A DNA stretch of 64,000 nucleotides. Origin: Lineus longissimus (taxonomy: Eukaryota; Nemertea; Pilidiophora; Heteronemertea; Lineidae). Position numbers and translations under genes: made by a program. The notes under the pieces were generated by a model. That model was not told the DNA's origin. It saw nothing but the letters and a program-made list of their open reading frames with translations, and searched no databases. Below, in pieces: positions 22,445 to 33,540 of the stretch. The DNA is taken from contig NC_088320.1 in NCBI RefSeq assembly GCF_910592395.1, forward strand, positions 13,702,501 through 13,766,500. The letters run 5' to 3'. Each line of letters begins with the position of its first letter. The stretch's first letter is position 1.

Positions 22445-23514
22445 GAAGTGTACGTCTTAGAGACCACCATTCCTAGGTATTGTTGTTCCATAGACTACCA
22501 CACCTAGCAACTAATGTCTCATGAGACACCTATCCCTAGGTTGGACAGTCCATTGGACATTAGTAACCGTGTTCACAGTCCGGACACATTCAAAACTAGA
22601 GATAAGTGTCCAATGAACTTCTATTCCTAGCTACGAGAGTCCGATGGACATTGAATCACGCGTTCAGTATCCGGGGACATTAAATCCTAGGTACTAAGGT
22701 CCAAACTACTCCTATTCCTAGAGTTAAAGGTCCGGACGATTGAACTCAGAAGATTTTAACCACTCGGTTGGCTAAGATTCCAATTTTTTCCTAATCTGAT
22801 TCATTAAAAGGGAGAACCTGGATAACTCAATCACATGCACTATAAAGTAAAACGCCTACTTTGTAGTTTTTTAGCGGCAACACGCCGAAGAACTCGCTTC
22901 TGGTTTGCATTTGCTTTAGCGGGGTATTTTCTAAACGACAAATACCGAAAAACTTCCGCTGGAGAACTGATGTTTCTCGGCCGTGTTGCGCGTGTCCTCT
23001 CCATTTCGAATGGCAGAGCATTGGCTAGGCGGAGCATTTTATAGCAACTTTTGATAGTACTTACGCAACACATTTTTTTATTAAGATGACGAAATTGTCA
23101 TATGAAAAAAAGAAAAAAAGAGAGTCAATCGCGCCGATACTAACCATTGTATTATATTATTACAGTAACTAAAAAGGAAAATCGCCAAGGCCACAAGACT
23201 CTCAACCATGAACCAGGCACTGTTCCACTGCGCCATGAGAGCCGAAGGAAAATGACCCGATTTTTAGCCTACCTATTCCTACAATCAAATACCATGTCAC
23301 ATTACGCGACTATTTATATAAGGAATGGGCATTATCTGCGTGGGACTTTATGCGCTGTTACTGCTGTAAAAGCGATCAATGTCCCTAGTGGCTAAAGTCC
23401 GCATGTCCCTATACAGGACCAGGGATAGATGTCCGGTAAAGACTATTATCCGGAGGACCCCCATCCCTGGGAACAGGGGTCCGGACTATTTAAGGGTTAG
23501 ACGTGTGTAACTTC
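22445..23514. mobile_element. Element with clustered GTCC/CCTAGG subterminal motifs, unit A
   Basis: 1070 bp, bounded by imperfect inverted ends GAAGTGTACGTCTTAG and GTTAGACGTGTGTAACTTC. Inside each end lies a dense cluster of short palindromic words: TTCCTAGG, CCCTAGG, AGTCC..TGGACATT and GTCCGGAC at 22467-22745, and inverted counterparts (GTCCCTAG, GTCCGG, ATCCCTGG, GTCCGGAC) at 23381-23487. The core of about 600 bp is free of these motifs. The arrangement resembles subterminal transposase-binding arrays of DNA transposons. No transposase and no clear target duplication are visible. Confidence 0.5.
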
Positions 23515-23559
23515 TCATTAATAAATTTCAGGGCCTATTCATATTCTGTGAAGATTTAC

Positions 23560-25490
23560 ATGAAGGACCTGAATCTGTCTATTCAGTAATTAATCGCTGT
23601 TTTAAGCTAAACACCCTTACGTTACTACACCAATCGACTTTACCTAAACCAGCAGAAACACGCAAATACATAAACTATAACCTCACCAACGGATGATGAG
23701 TCAACTTTTGCCAATATGCTAATATTCCTAGCTGACATTTTAACCAAATTGGGTACCTACATAATTCACCATAGCAAAGACAGTTACTACACGACTAATT
23801 GGGGACACATAGTTAATGCTTACAAAATTCCATGTGTAATGCTTCTAGTTGGCTGGATTTACCGCTGTCCCAGACTCCGCAATCATATTCGTCAACATTT
23901 TCAACGAGGCCGTTATTGAATTAGATCACATCGTTGTCGCCAGCTCGACCACTCTTTCTAAAAACCTAGGCTTAGTTTTACTCAGGTTCACAGATATGCC
24001 CCACATCAATCAATAATCAAGGAGTGCGTCCAATTGTTTTATAGACCAACGGCCGATCTCGAAACTAAGATTGTGTCGTCTGCATACATCATACAAAATA
24101 CAGAAGACAGAATTTCGCCTTGTTGCAGACCAGAAACACTGGTGAACTCGTTACTCATTTCACCATTTCATCTGACCGTTGAACACAAGCACTTTGCATG
24201 GAGTTTAAAATACCGAACATTTTACCTTTAAGACCATATTTCATAAGCTTATGCAATAGACCTTTTTTGTCAAACGCTCGTGAGTAATCGACAAAGCAAC
24301 AGTATAACCGTTCGTTTATATTGACAGATCGCTCGACCATGCTTCTAAGTGTGAACGCTACATCTAGTGTACCAAGTCCTGGTCTAAAAACCAGCCTGAC
24401 CATTTCAAAGCATATTCTGTCCTTGAGACCAATTCATAGGTCTGGCATTTAGCACGGAGGTGAACATTTCACCTAAATTACTAATCAGAGAGATGCCACG
24501 ATAATTAGTAATCTCATTAGCACCGTTTTCTTATGTAACGGCACAATAACAGCATTGCTCCAAAGCTTTGGATAGGCGCCTACAGAGAACACACGATTGA
24601 ATAACTTATTTAAAGGGAACTGAAACCGCCAAGCCAGTTCGTATGACCTCGTTTTCATTTCCCGCGTATGGGGTGATCAGAACGAGGCATGAGTTAAACA
24701 TCGCGCCTAGCTGTCAATCATTGAGTGACGTCACTACTATGGAATTTACTACGAAAACTCATGAATGAAAGATCGCATGACTCACGTGATTCTCACATGA
24801 TTCTCAATATTAACAAATTGAACTGCGCATGCTCGGGCACTGGGGGCGGAACTACAAATCTGAACTCGTATAGGAAGTTGGAAGTTTGGCTTTCTCGGGC
24901 GGTGAAAGTCGAAAAGTTGAATAAATCGCTCGGCGGTTCCAGTTCCCTTTAAGACCGGTAACAACATTACATTGTTTTCCAGTATACATTCTGTTAGGAT
25001 ACTGTCCTCCGCGGGAGCCTTATTTCTATCCAACTTATAGCGATAGCGCTAAGAAGCCCAGCATCACTAAAGACAGCTCAGGCGTGTTGACTAAGTAAGT
25101 CAAGTTCGCTGCTATTTCATTTTCTACCTGAAGTTGTCATGGAACTCATTAGCGACCAGTGTGTTACGGGGTCCGGCTTCTTTCCATTTTAGAATTTTGA
25201 AATATTTTCTAGGATTGCGTTTTTTCAGTACCTGCATTGAAAGAGACAGCCTACTTAAACGCCCTTTTCTTAGCTAGTAACAGTTCGTAGGCGGGCTTAG
25301 ACCGGCTTCTTTTGAACTCCTTTAGCGCAGCCTTGTTGAATTTCATTTTATCATAACATTCGCGTTTGAACCAGTTGGGAGCGTCTCCTAACGAAAACAC
25401 AAGAGTACACTTTTCAGGAAAAATACGTGTCCCCAATTGGCTGTCATGCGGTAGTAACGAGATCGACATAATGATTGACTCCCAATTCAT
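23560..25490 (-). pseudogene. LINE ORF2 relic with RT, spanning unit A/B junction
   Basis: Most complete copy of the decayed LINE. Blocks in order on the minus strand: basic linker 25490-25254; RT block 0 (DRNKAPAEDSILTE) near 25033-24960; nested TTAA MITE 24614-24948; RT blocks 1-2 (LFNRVFSVGAYPKLWSNAVI, then TSVLNARPMNW) near 24613-24440; RT block 3 with FVDYSRAFD near 24280-24260; the catalytic YADD in MMYADDTILVS near 24080-24050, preceded by GLQQGE; then WGISVNLSKTK near 23985-23955. Further downstream, the post-RT region typical of CR1/L2-like ORF2 proteins can be traced near 23900-23600 (LEALHMEFCKH, then CYGEL.RYPI). The segment between GLQQGE and YADD is shorter than usual, and stops and frameshifts occur throughout. 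Confidence 0.78.
24614..24948. mobile_element. TTAA MITE (Kolobok/T2-like), unit B
   Basis: Orthologous copy of the MITE at 267-595, flanked by TTAA at 24610-24613 and 24949-24952. It is 335 bp long, a few bases more than the unit A copy through small indels. It contains a TGACGTCA octamer at 24726 and overlapping E-box-like CACGTGA sequence. Confidence 0.8.
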
Positions 25491-26211
25491 TCGCTGGAAT
25501 GAGCTGTAGGTCTTCTGTAAGTTTTTTTATTGTGTTCTCCAGGTCATTTTAAAATTGATTAGCATGTGCATCGTTCCGTGCCACTCGATCATACGAAGTG
25601 CGAGCTTTGCAATTATTGATAGGAGTGGCAGCTTCAGAATTAACACCAGCAATAAAACAGCTAATAGGAACATGGCTAGATGTTGTGCTTAGGTCAACCA
25701 CTTTGAATGACTCGACGAAACTAGTGCCATGATGGACGTGCCATTATGGGTAAAGCATGTGAACCTTCAACTATCGGGGTTTGTATCTCCATTCAGAATT
25801 GACAAGCCGCACGAGCCACATAAATAAAGAAGACTTCCACCCTGAGCATTCACATTCATAACTCTTCAGAACTCCTCTCCTCGGAAAGTGAATGATCAGA
25901 GAATTCTTCTTCTTTTCGGCGTTCGCCCGGCACTTGGAGCTGATTTTCTCCAGAGAGCATTCTTGTTCCAAAGCAGGATGACTGTTTATGCGTGACACTA
26001 CGGTTATGCGCCAATTGGGTTTATTGGCCTAGTGAATCCGACTTCGGCGAAAGGCTGAGTCCACGCGAGCTACTCATATTTCACTTGGTGGGGTCTTGAA
26101 CCTGCCCTGGCATAGACGCAAGATACAATGAACCTCGGTTTTAATTTTTAATGTCTCATTCGAAGGACTGTGAAGAGCCAGGAATTTTAGATCCTTGAAA
26201 AGCCACGCCGG

Positions 26212-26384
26212 TGTACCAACGATAGCAGTCCTAGGATTAGTTGTCCCCAAAACAAAACATTGGTATTGTCAACGGTTATGGTTAGGGTTAGTCGTATACT
26301 CGTAAAAAGAGAACACCAAGCCTTAATCAGCTTTTACAATAGAAAGCGGACTATGGTTCCATGAGGACGCTGATTGCGATCACA
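26212..26384. mobile_element. TGT..ACA MITE flanked by CCGG, unit B
   Basis: 173 bp non-coding element beginning TGTACC and ending TCACA, flanked by direct CCGG copies at 26208-26211 and 26385-26388. TGT...ACA ends and 4 bp target duplications are the pattern described for Ginger-type DNA transposons, but no Ginger integrase is present, so the family is inferred. It contains GTCCTAGG, GGTTAGGGTTAG and a CGGACTATG word. Confidence 0.6.
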
Positions 26385-26529
26385 CCGGTTCATCCAGAAA
26401 TACAATTTGGGTTCTCCCCGAATCGAAACCGGGCCGCGATATTTTTTTCCCAAATGACATATCCATTGCAATTGTTATTCGTAGTTCCTATAGCTCTTCT
26501 ATCATAAAGAGGGCGTGGGCGCAGGGGAC

Positions 26530-26559
26530 GGTAAGGGTCAGGGTTAGGGTACGGGTTAG
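26530..26559 (+). repeat. Short interstitial telomere-like tract, unit B
   Basis: Unit B copy of the degenerate TTAGGG-like tract, with one interrupting ACGGG unit. Confidence 0.5.
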
Positions 26560-27115
26560 ACGAATTTCACCTACTCATTGCGGAAATATATTAACACTCG
26601 CCACTGTTTCGCCAAGCGTTTCTATGCATTATGAATCGATAGCTGTGGAAACAATCCAAACCCTCGATTACTTCCCTTCTGATTACGTCTCTCTGTCCTC
26701 TTAAGGTCTCAACTGCAGCGACGATTCTGGAACATAAGTCATTGATATCTTGTGGAGGCAACTTGTAAACTTGATTCTAAAGATGTCCCCACAAAACAAC
26801 CCACACTCCAAAAATTAAATAGTAAATCATTTACCATTTGAAGTTGTTAACGATACGTTTACCAATAAGTAGTTAACATAACTATTTTCATAGTTAGAGT
26901 AACTACTTGAAATCCAAACAGCATGAATACTTTTTTACCATTTCAAGTAGTAAAATCAGCCAACCAATCAGAATCACTGATTTTGTGAATTAACCACTTG
27001 AAGTAGTAAGCTTCGACCAATCAGAATGCGCCCCCAGACAGCAGACGTCCAGCGTCGATCGCCGCCATTTTTAACCCGCTTCAAAAGCCAAACTTCGTTT
27101 TCGCTGATCTTTGAA

Positions 27116-30100
27116 ATGAACGTCGAGGAAACGTTGGCCTCATGGGGGATGGGAGAACTGGTTAAAGTGTTCAAGGGTAAGATATAGCTTTTGTAGATAT
27201 TCTTTTTTTCATGTTTCCGACAGCACAAAAGACATTTTTTTGACAATTTTGTAAAGGCCTAAGGCAAAAAAGAAAACGCGCACCATTCGAAACCTGTTTT
27301 TAGTTCTCTTTTTTCTTCAGTTCTCACGACGCATGCACAAAACATTTTTATCACCAGTTCGATAGGCCTGTAGGCTACTCTATTAATGAAGAATGCACTA
27401 AACTGGAAAAAGAAGAAGTTTGTAGGCGATGTGATATGTAAAAGACAACTTAAAAAGGCCCGCGAAAGTGCGCGCCCGTCAGCGCTCTTGTGATAATGCG
27501 ATGCGCGCCATGAAGCAAAGTGTCGCACTCTCGATTTAAGAACAGTTTCAAACAGTTTTATTCGATTTTATTGGTAAATTTTATATGAACATTATTGAAA
27601 ATTTGTTCCGAAGTATTAGTAGAGCATTCACGCATTACATGCATTTAATGAGATACTCGTTAGTTTGAATATTCCCGCCGAAAAAGTTGACGCAAGTGTG
27701 AAGTATTTCCGAGAGGGTGCACTCGGATCGAGCTCAAAATCGATGGCGGGAGTCGCCGGGACTGTTGACGTTTTATACTGATCTAAAATGCGATCGATTT
27801 CGACCTCATTCTGCCAAATGTTCCTTTTCCAAATACTTGCGAGCAGAAATTGTTGTCTCATTATAGCAGAGTGTCAAATTCACGCATATTGCGTGAAATG
27901 TCTTGCTGAAAAATGCTTCGGACACAGACGCTTCATTCAGAACAGATGATGATTCATTCATTGATGATTTGCATGCACTGACCCACCACCTACAGTGTAT
28001 AGGCTACAATACATGTACATATGTACATGTAGGGCCTAGCATGCTAGGCCCTACATGCAATGTACATTATAGCCCTGTTAGTGGTGAAGCCTGGCCACCA
28101 TAGGCCTAAAAGCTTTGAAATGTCCACACTGAATTCAGTCGAAATCCACTGCCGAGACCAGAAGGCCTACTGGTCTGACTGGTCACTCGTCGTGAGACTT
28201 CATTCAATCTGGACGTTTTGATCTGGCATTCTGGATGGGTCAGTGTCTGAATTGTCTGCAGTCTTATTGATAGTTGTAAGTTTTGCAGTGCAGTTTGCCT
28301 GAGACATATGATCATCCAGGACCACCAGGTCCAGTCAGTGTTCAGTAGTGTAGCTTATTTAATTTTATGTATTTGGAAAGAGAAGTTCGTTCTGTGGATG
28401 CTTTCTTGGATCCTTCCTGTCCTCTACTAAATGTCTTTATGATTATCTACCAACTCTGTATTTTTAACTGGTTATTATCGAATGAAATGGCCGGGTCGAA
28501 ATTGAGTACTCTTGTAGATTACAGTGAATAACAGTACCTGGTACATTATCGAATTGATATATCGGATCTCAGTAGGGTCTCCCCATGATCCTTTCCTTTT
28601 GCAACACAATGCTTGCCTGCATTAACAAGAGTGGTAGGCCTAGATAGATGGAAATTCTATAATGCTTAGGGTTAGGGTTAATTCTATAATTTTGACGAAA
28701 GTAGGGGGGGGGGGGTCATAATTGGTAGTATTGATAGTATTGAAAAGTCTCACAACATGATGTACCAAGATTAATGGCTAGCGATAGTGCGCAGCAGTGG
28801 TTGCTGAATGATTGTGGTTGATGAATCTTTTTGTTCCAAAATTTGTTTTATTGATTCTAAATTGGCTGCTAGTGCTACAATAAAATTTGCACAGGATGTT
28901 GAAAATACTCCAAAAACTGCAAACCATTCCATTACATGTAGGCCGCTGAGAAGGAGTGGTGCTTTTGGACTACAACGTTTTTTGTGTCCATTTTGTGGTG
29001 ACCTAGGTTTTTTTTCTTTTTTTTGTAGAATTGAATCCTGATCAAACCAAGAATTACTCTATGGAAACATGTCAGTATTGACTGGCTGGCCTGTTGTCAT
29101 TAATTACTAGTACTTAGTATACGTAATACCACCAGATTAAGCTTAAAGTATAGCAACCTTCATTTTTGCATGATTTTCATTTCATTTAGGACTACATCTA
29201 TTTTCAGATGAAGGCATTGATGAGGAGGCATTTTGTATGTTGGACGATGAAATAATAAAGGAGCTGATTCCAAAAATTGGTACCAGAATGAAGTTTGCAA
29301 GGAAGTACCGCAATCTACTACTATGTAATAGTCGTGATAGTAGTCTTGGGGTAAGGATCTGATTTGATTATAGAAAATCATAAAGGCGCCCTATAAGTGT
29401 AACATTCATTCATTCATTCATTCATTTCTTCATGTTTATTAAATTTCACCAAAATTCTGAGCTGCACGGTGGACAACAAGAGTGGCAATTTTGGTTTCAC
29501 GGACCGTTTTTGAGTCATTGTCATTGAGCAACCCTGCGAGAAGTTTGAGTGACTTCTGACTTGACTGTTCTGTGTCACAATATTAGAACATAGAACAAAG
29601 AAAAACAGGTCCTCCAATACAAAGTTATTTGGAATATTTGTCATTTGAATATTCTCTGTGAGTTTTCATACCCTTTGCAAATCTTTTTCCTGCTCATTAC
29701 ATAACAAAATATACAGAATTAAATTTATCATTATTGAAAACGAAGTATGTCAAAATATTTCCTCTAAACATCATAAAAATGACTTTGTCTTCTAACCAGA
29801 CATAACATAACCTTTTGTTCTTCTGCAGCAATCGTATTACCAGCGAGCAATGTGTCGCAAACCTGCAAAAGGGTACGTACAGGACCACATCAATAATGTC
29901 AGGAAAGGGGAGGCCAAAGCCAGAAGAAATGCAGTTCGCGTAGTCCCATCAGAACAGGCAAAAGATATTAGTGTTGAAGATGATGTTAATGATGAAAGTG
30001 TTGGTAAGACTTAAGTACATTATTATTGTTCAAGTATCCCTTTTTTTTTAAGTGGCCATCTTACATGCAATTTGTATGACTGTATTTACTACATTTACCC

Positions 30101-32192
30101 CAATTTTGTCTCAGATGCCTTGAATTGATACCAGAAGCAAAAAAGATTCTAGTGATCCAATGAGGAACCAGCGAAACTAATCCATGACGTGGCGCTGATA
30201 CACAACTCAGTCTTGACGGCGTCATTGAAAGCGAGGCTAACGTTAATTTCCAAAATATAACCGGACTTCTCTGACCAATATATTAGAAACTTAAAATACA
30301 GGATGTAAATAACTCTGCGCAATGAGCCTTGGAACGGCGGCCTTAAATGACGAAGGGGATAATAAACTAGTATGTCTGGGACATCACATCAGTTTTATGA
30401 AAGGACATCATTCTTTTAAATGCATCTTTACCTCCACAGATGTTCAGTGCGATGAATCAGATGAATTTAAAGAGATGGTTGCATGGCTCAAGTACAATTG
30501 CAACCCTGCCACCCAGGTTGAAGATTTTATGAGTAAAACCGCTGTTGGTAGGTACGGGCACTTGATTAAAGAATCTTTGACGGTAAAAGCAGTCCTCGAG
30601 GCTTATCCAAGGCTGATTACACATAAAGGAATGGTGAGTCTGAAAGTTACAGTAGGCTGGAAAATCTTTCGCGAAGCCAATATTTTGGGAATTGTCCAAT
30701 GCCGAATTGGTGAATACAGAATTTTGCGTCTGTGTTGAAATATCAACATTTTGAGTCCCAGGGCCAACCTCCCCCCATCCCTGTTTGAAGTCACAAAACT
30801 ATCCAGCAAAACCTACATTGTCAACCATTTATGTTAAAGAAGTAGTTGAATATAAATTGGATACTTGATGACATCCTGCTTGATCAATTGGGCACCATTG
30901 AGCCGACAGGCTTGGGGTAGGGCCGACATGTTGACCCCACCAAAAATGCAATTTTGTTTTTTAGTTTTTGGACTTTGTTGTCTATTTTAGATCGAACAAG
31001 ACTACAAAATTCTATTTGCCAACAATGATTTCATGACCAGAAGATGGGACACTGTGTTTGCCTCCAAAGTAATCAGCTACACAGATTCCGCGAAGCCATC
31101 GTGGCGTGAGATGGTTCCAGTCAAGAAGGAACTCAGCAATTGTAATTGATTTTATCATAGTTTCTCCCATCCGAGTGCATATCTGTTATGAGATAATTCA
31201 GAATAATGAGTCTGATAAAAGTACCCATGAAGGTTATTATGACGTCAAAGGAGGGAAATGCTAGTTCCAAAATAAGCCGAGGAATTATATGAAGGGTGTA
31301 TAGGCGCCGGTATAAGCGCACCTTATTTTAATAAGCACATGACAGTGTGCTAATAAGTGCATACATACGGTAGCATATTCAGTTTTATTGAAATTATTTC
31401 ACCGAGCACCTCAATTTAGACCAATGAATGAATGGAACCAGTACTGCTAACTGAGTATCATTTCCAAAATACATTATAATGGTTATTTTCCAGTGGAACA
31501 GAGTGTAGTTGCAATGCAACTTCTACCGATCATGCTGCCCCCCAGGCCAACAAAAGGTCATAGACCATCCGTGACTGAGGCAATGTCATCGTTCATACAG
31601 TTCAAGCAGGTATAGAGTTATTGCCTACATGTAGTTTTTGCGATTTGAGCATGGCGACCTTGAATATTGCATACAGATTTTTGATTGTATTATAACAAAT
31701 TCATAATTTTGTGTCAACTTGTTTGAAATGAACAAGGGAAGTGGTCCTCTGATGAATTAATTTGAAATTAACAGGGCCATAGTTTTTTAGTAGATGACTA
31801 CCGGTAGAGGGGTCTTTGCTTACATGTATATTACATTAGCTTAATTGTCTGATAGAAATTGATTTGTCTTGCAGGTGACAACAAATATCCCCTCATTCCT
31901 TCAGGACCTCCCAAGTGGAGCTGTGCAGCCCTTCGTGTTGGCTCTTGGGGATAGAACATCTCCAACGCAGGCATTTCTTATAATTGAGAAGAACGCTTTA
32001 GAATATCCAACACTGCTGAAGGCCGTTGATACCTGTTTCAAGGCGTTCTATGTTCTTGACATAGAATATCCTGCTAACTGCATTATTGTGTGGCAATTCA
32101 TTCAAGAGCTTGTGTTCGATGTAAGATCCAAGAAGGGACATGTATCGCTGAGTAAGAATGTGACCAGTTTGAGGAGCTTTTTCCTTGCCTAA
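27116..32192 (+). CDS. SAMD3-like SAM-domain protein, 7 exons, inside TIR element
   Basis: Exons read from splice sites: 27116-27176, 29190-29350, 29829-30003, 30440-30633, 30991-31141, 31494-31609, 31875-32192. All junctions are GT/AG and the phases match, giving 391 residues with no stop. Residues 3-66 form a sterile alpha motif: VEETLASWGMGELVKVF, then FSDEGIDEEAFCMLDDEII, then IGTRMKFARKYRNLLL. SAM domains mediate protein-protein, or sometimes RNA, interaction. Next is a basic segment (MCRKPAKGYVQDHI, VRKGEAKARR), then a conserved-looking middle with LPIMLPPRPTKGHRPSV. The C-terminus (ALGDRTSPTQAFLIIEKNAL, AVDTCFKAFYVLDIEYP, VWQFIQEL) matches my memory of SAMD3-like proteins, which are abundant and often multicopy in fish and invertebrates. 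AATAAA lies at 32808. The start ATG sits only 312 bp inside the left TIR. Vertebrate SAMD3 is longer (about 520). Confidence 0.72.
27177..29189. other. Intron 1 of the SAMD3-like gene
   Basis: About 2.0 kb between GGGTAAGAT and ATTTCATTTAG. No other gene recognised. It contains the palindromes at 28010-28057, a TTAGGGTTAGGG word at 28666 and a G run at 28706. Stretches around 28830-29030 resemble an exon (CRPLRRSGAFGL..FLCPFCGDLGF) but lack supporting splice sites. Confidence 0.45.
28010..28057. repeat. Two adjoining perfect palindromes
   Basis: 28010-28031 is a 22 bp palindrome with centre TGTACATATGTACA. It overlaps 28026-28057, a perfect 32 bp palindrome with centre GGGCCTAGCATGCTAGGCCC. 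Both lie in intron 1 of the SAMD3-like gene. Confidence 0.9.
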
Positions 32193-32249
32193 GCACCCGT
32201 GGTGTCACACTAGCTGAGTAAGTTTTCTGTGGATGTTGGAAGGCAGGTG

Positions 32250-32710
32250 ATTGGTGGATATTAGTCCAAATTTATAGACCCAGGTTTTCACGTATGAGTG
32301 AGCTGGGGCAAACTGTGCAATCCAAGATAAATGTGGAAGTATAAGTGGGCTTCAAATCCACTCAAAGGTCATTGGATGTGACAAAGGGCATCCATCTTGT
32401 TTTCCACAAAACTGCCAGGTTACAGCATTAACTCTTTAGCACCATGTCAATTCCAATCCTTAACCCATGACAACAGTTCCTTCCTTTCAAAGTTAATTCA
32501 GCCAAAGTGTTAATGATGATTTAACCACGTTATTTTGTGGAAAACAAGATGGTTGCTCACTGTCCTTTCCCATGACCTTCAATTCGATTTTAATTCCAGC
32601 TGCTACTTTGCGCAAACCAGTTTTATCTTGAATTTTGCAACTTTCCCGAGCTCACTCATGCCTGAAAATCTGGGTCTACAAATTTGGAAAAATACCCACC
32701 AGTCCCCTCC
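32250..32710. mobile_element. Foldback MITE after the SAMD3-like stop codon
   Basis: Imperfect inverted repeat with arms of about 190 bp (32250-32440 and 32500-32702). Matching pairs include TAGACCCAG/CTGGGTCTA, TGAGTGAGCT/AGCTCACTCA and CATCTTGTTTTCCACAAAA against TTTTGTGGAAAACAAGATG. It starts 58 bp after the stop codon and so may lie in the 3' untranslated region, where it could form a long hairpin in RNA. Confidence 0.65.
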
Positions 32711-32829
32711 TAGTAATCAATATCCATTGGAAATTTATTCATATATCCTCCTGGTTTTTGATTTGACCTACTTTTCAAGGTCACAGAGGTGACACAGATC
32801 AAAATTCAATAAACACTGATAGGTGGCAC

Positions 32830-33540
32830 GTTTCATTTCTATTTGAGCTCGAAGTTGCTAAACTGCTGAAGGCCATTGAGGCCTGTTTTAGGCTTTGTAT
32901 ATTCTTGACATAGAATACCCTACTGACTGCGTTATTGTGTGACAATTCATTGAGGACATTGGCATTCTCATGATTGTAACTGTGCAACCTTAATGTTGGC
33001 TCTTGGTGAAAGAACCTTTCCAACTCAGGCATTTCTTATCATTGAGGTGAACGCTTTAGAATATCCGACACTGCTGAAAGCCGTTGAGGCCTGTTTTAGG
33101 CTTTGTATGTTCTTGACATAGAATATCCTACTGACTGCCTTATTGTGTGACATTCTCATGAGTGTAACTGTGCAGCCTTAATGTTGGCTCTTGGTGATAG
33201 AACCTCTCCAACTCAGGCATTTCTTATCATTGAGGTGAACGCTTTAGAATATCCGACACTGCTGAAAGCCATTGAGACCTGTTTTAGGCTTTGTATGTTC
33301 TTGACATAGAATATCCTACTGACTGTGTGACATTCTCATGAGTGTAACTGTGCAGCCTTAATGTTGGCTCTTGGTGATAGAACCTCTCCAACTCAGGCAT
33401 TTCTTATCATTGAGGTGAACGCTTTAGAATATCCGACACTGCTGAAGGCCATTGAGGCCTGTTTTTTAGGCTTTGTATGTTCCTGACTTAGAATATCCTA
33501 CTGGACTGCATTATTGTGTGGCAATTCATTGAGGACTTTG
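32830..33540 (+). repeat. Tandem repeats derived from last exon of SAMD3-like gene
   Basis: Four degenerate copies (about 32860-32960, 32990-33150, 33175-33330, 33355-33535) of the exon 7 segment around 31935-32105. Each keeps words such as AACTCAGGCATTTCTTATCA, GAATATCC and TTCTTGACATAGAATA. Spacing of the last three is about 155-185 bp. They contain stops and frameshifts, so they are duplicated fragments and not coding. Confidence 0.75.

Larger units (their letters stand above)
1..24452. repeat. Tandem unit A (24.45 kb)
   Basis: First visible copy of a large direct repeat. Position 1 aligns with 24453 and 54523, and nearly every segment of 1-24452 can be found again in unit B in the same order and orientation. 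Examples: the LINE linker at 898 recurs at 25251 and 55458; the 307-residue ORF at 6954 recurs at 39352 and 60948; the AATAAA exon at 22159 recurs at 52241. Private to A: a pogo-like transposon (14704-16887), a palindromic MITE (13779-14272), a CCGG-flanked MITE (4104-4263), a local duplication (4446-4945) and about 0.9 kb at 11690-12577. The limits given are an arbitrary phase of the repeat, since the window starts inside a unit. Confidence 0.9.

Noticed and set aside
22827-23073. Three overlapping frames on both strands, identical in both units
   Set aside because: They lie in the core of the motif-clustered element; identity of DNA explains their preservation and no domain is visible.
28808-29041. 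77-codon frame in intron 1 of the SAMD3-like gene
   Set aside because: No matching splice sites, poor composition at the ends, and the SAM domain is completed perfectly by joining exon 1 to 29190 without it.
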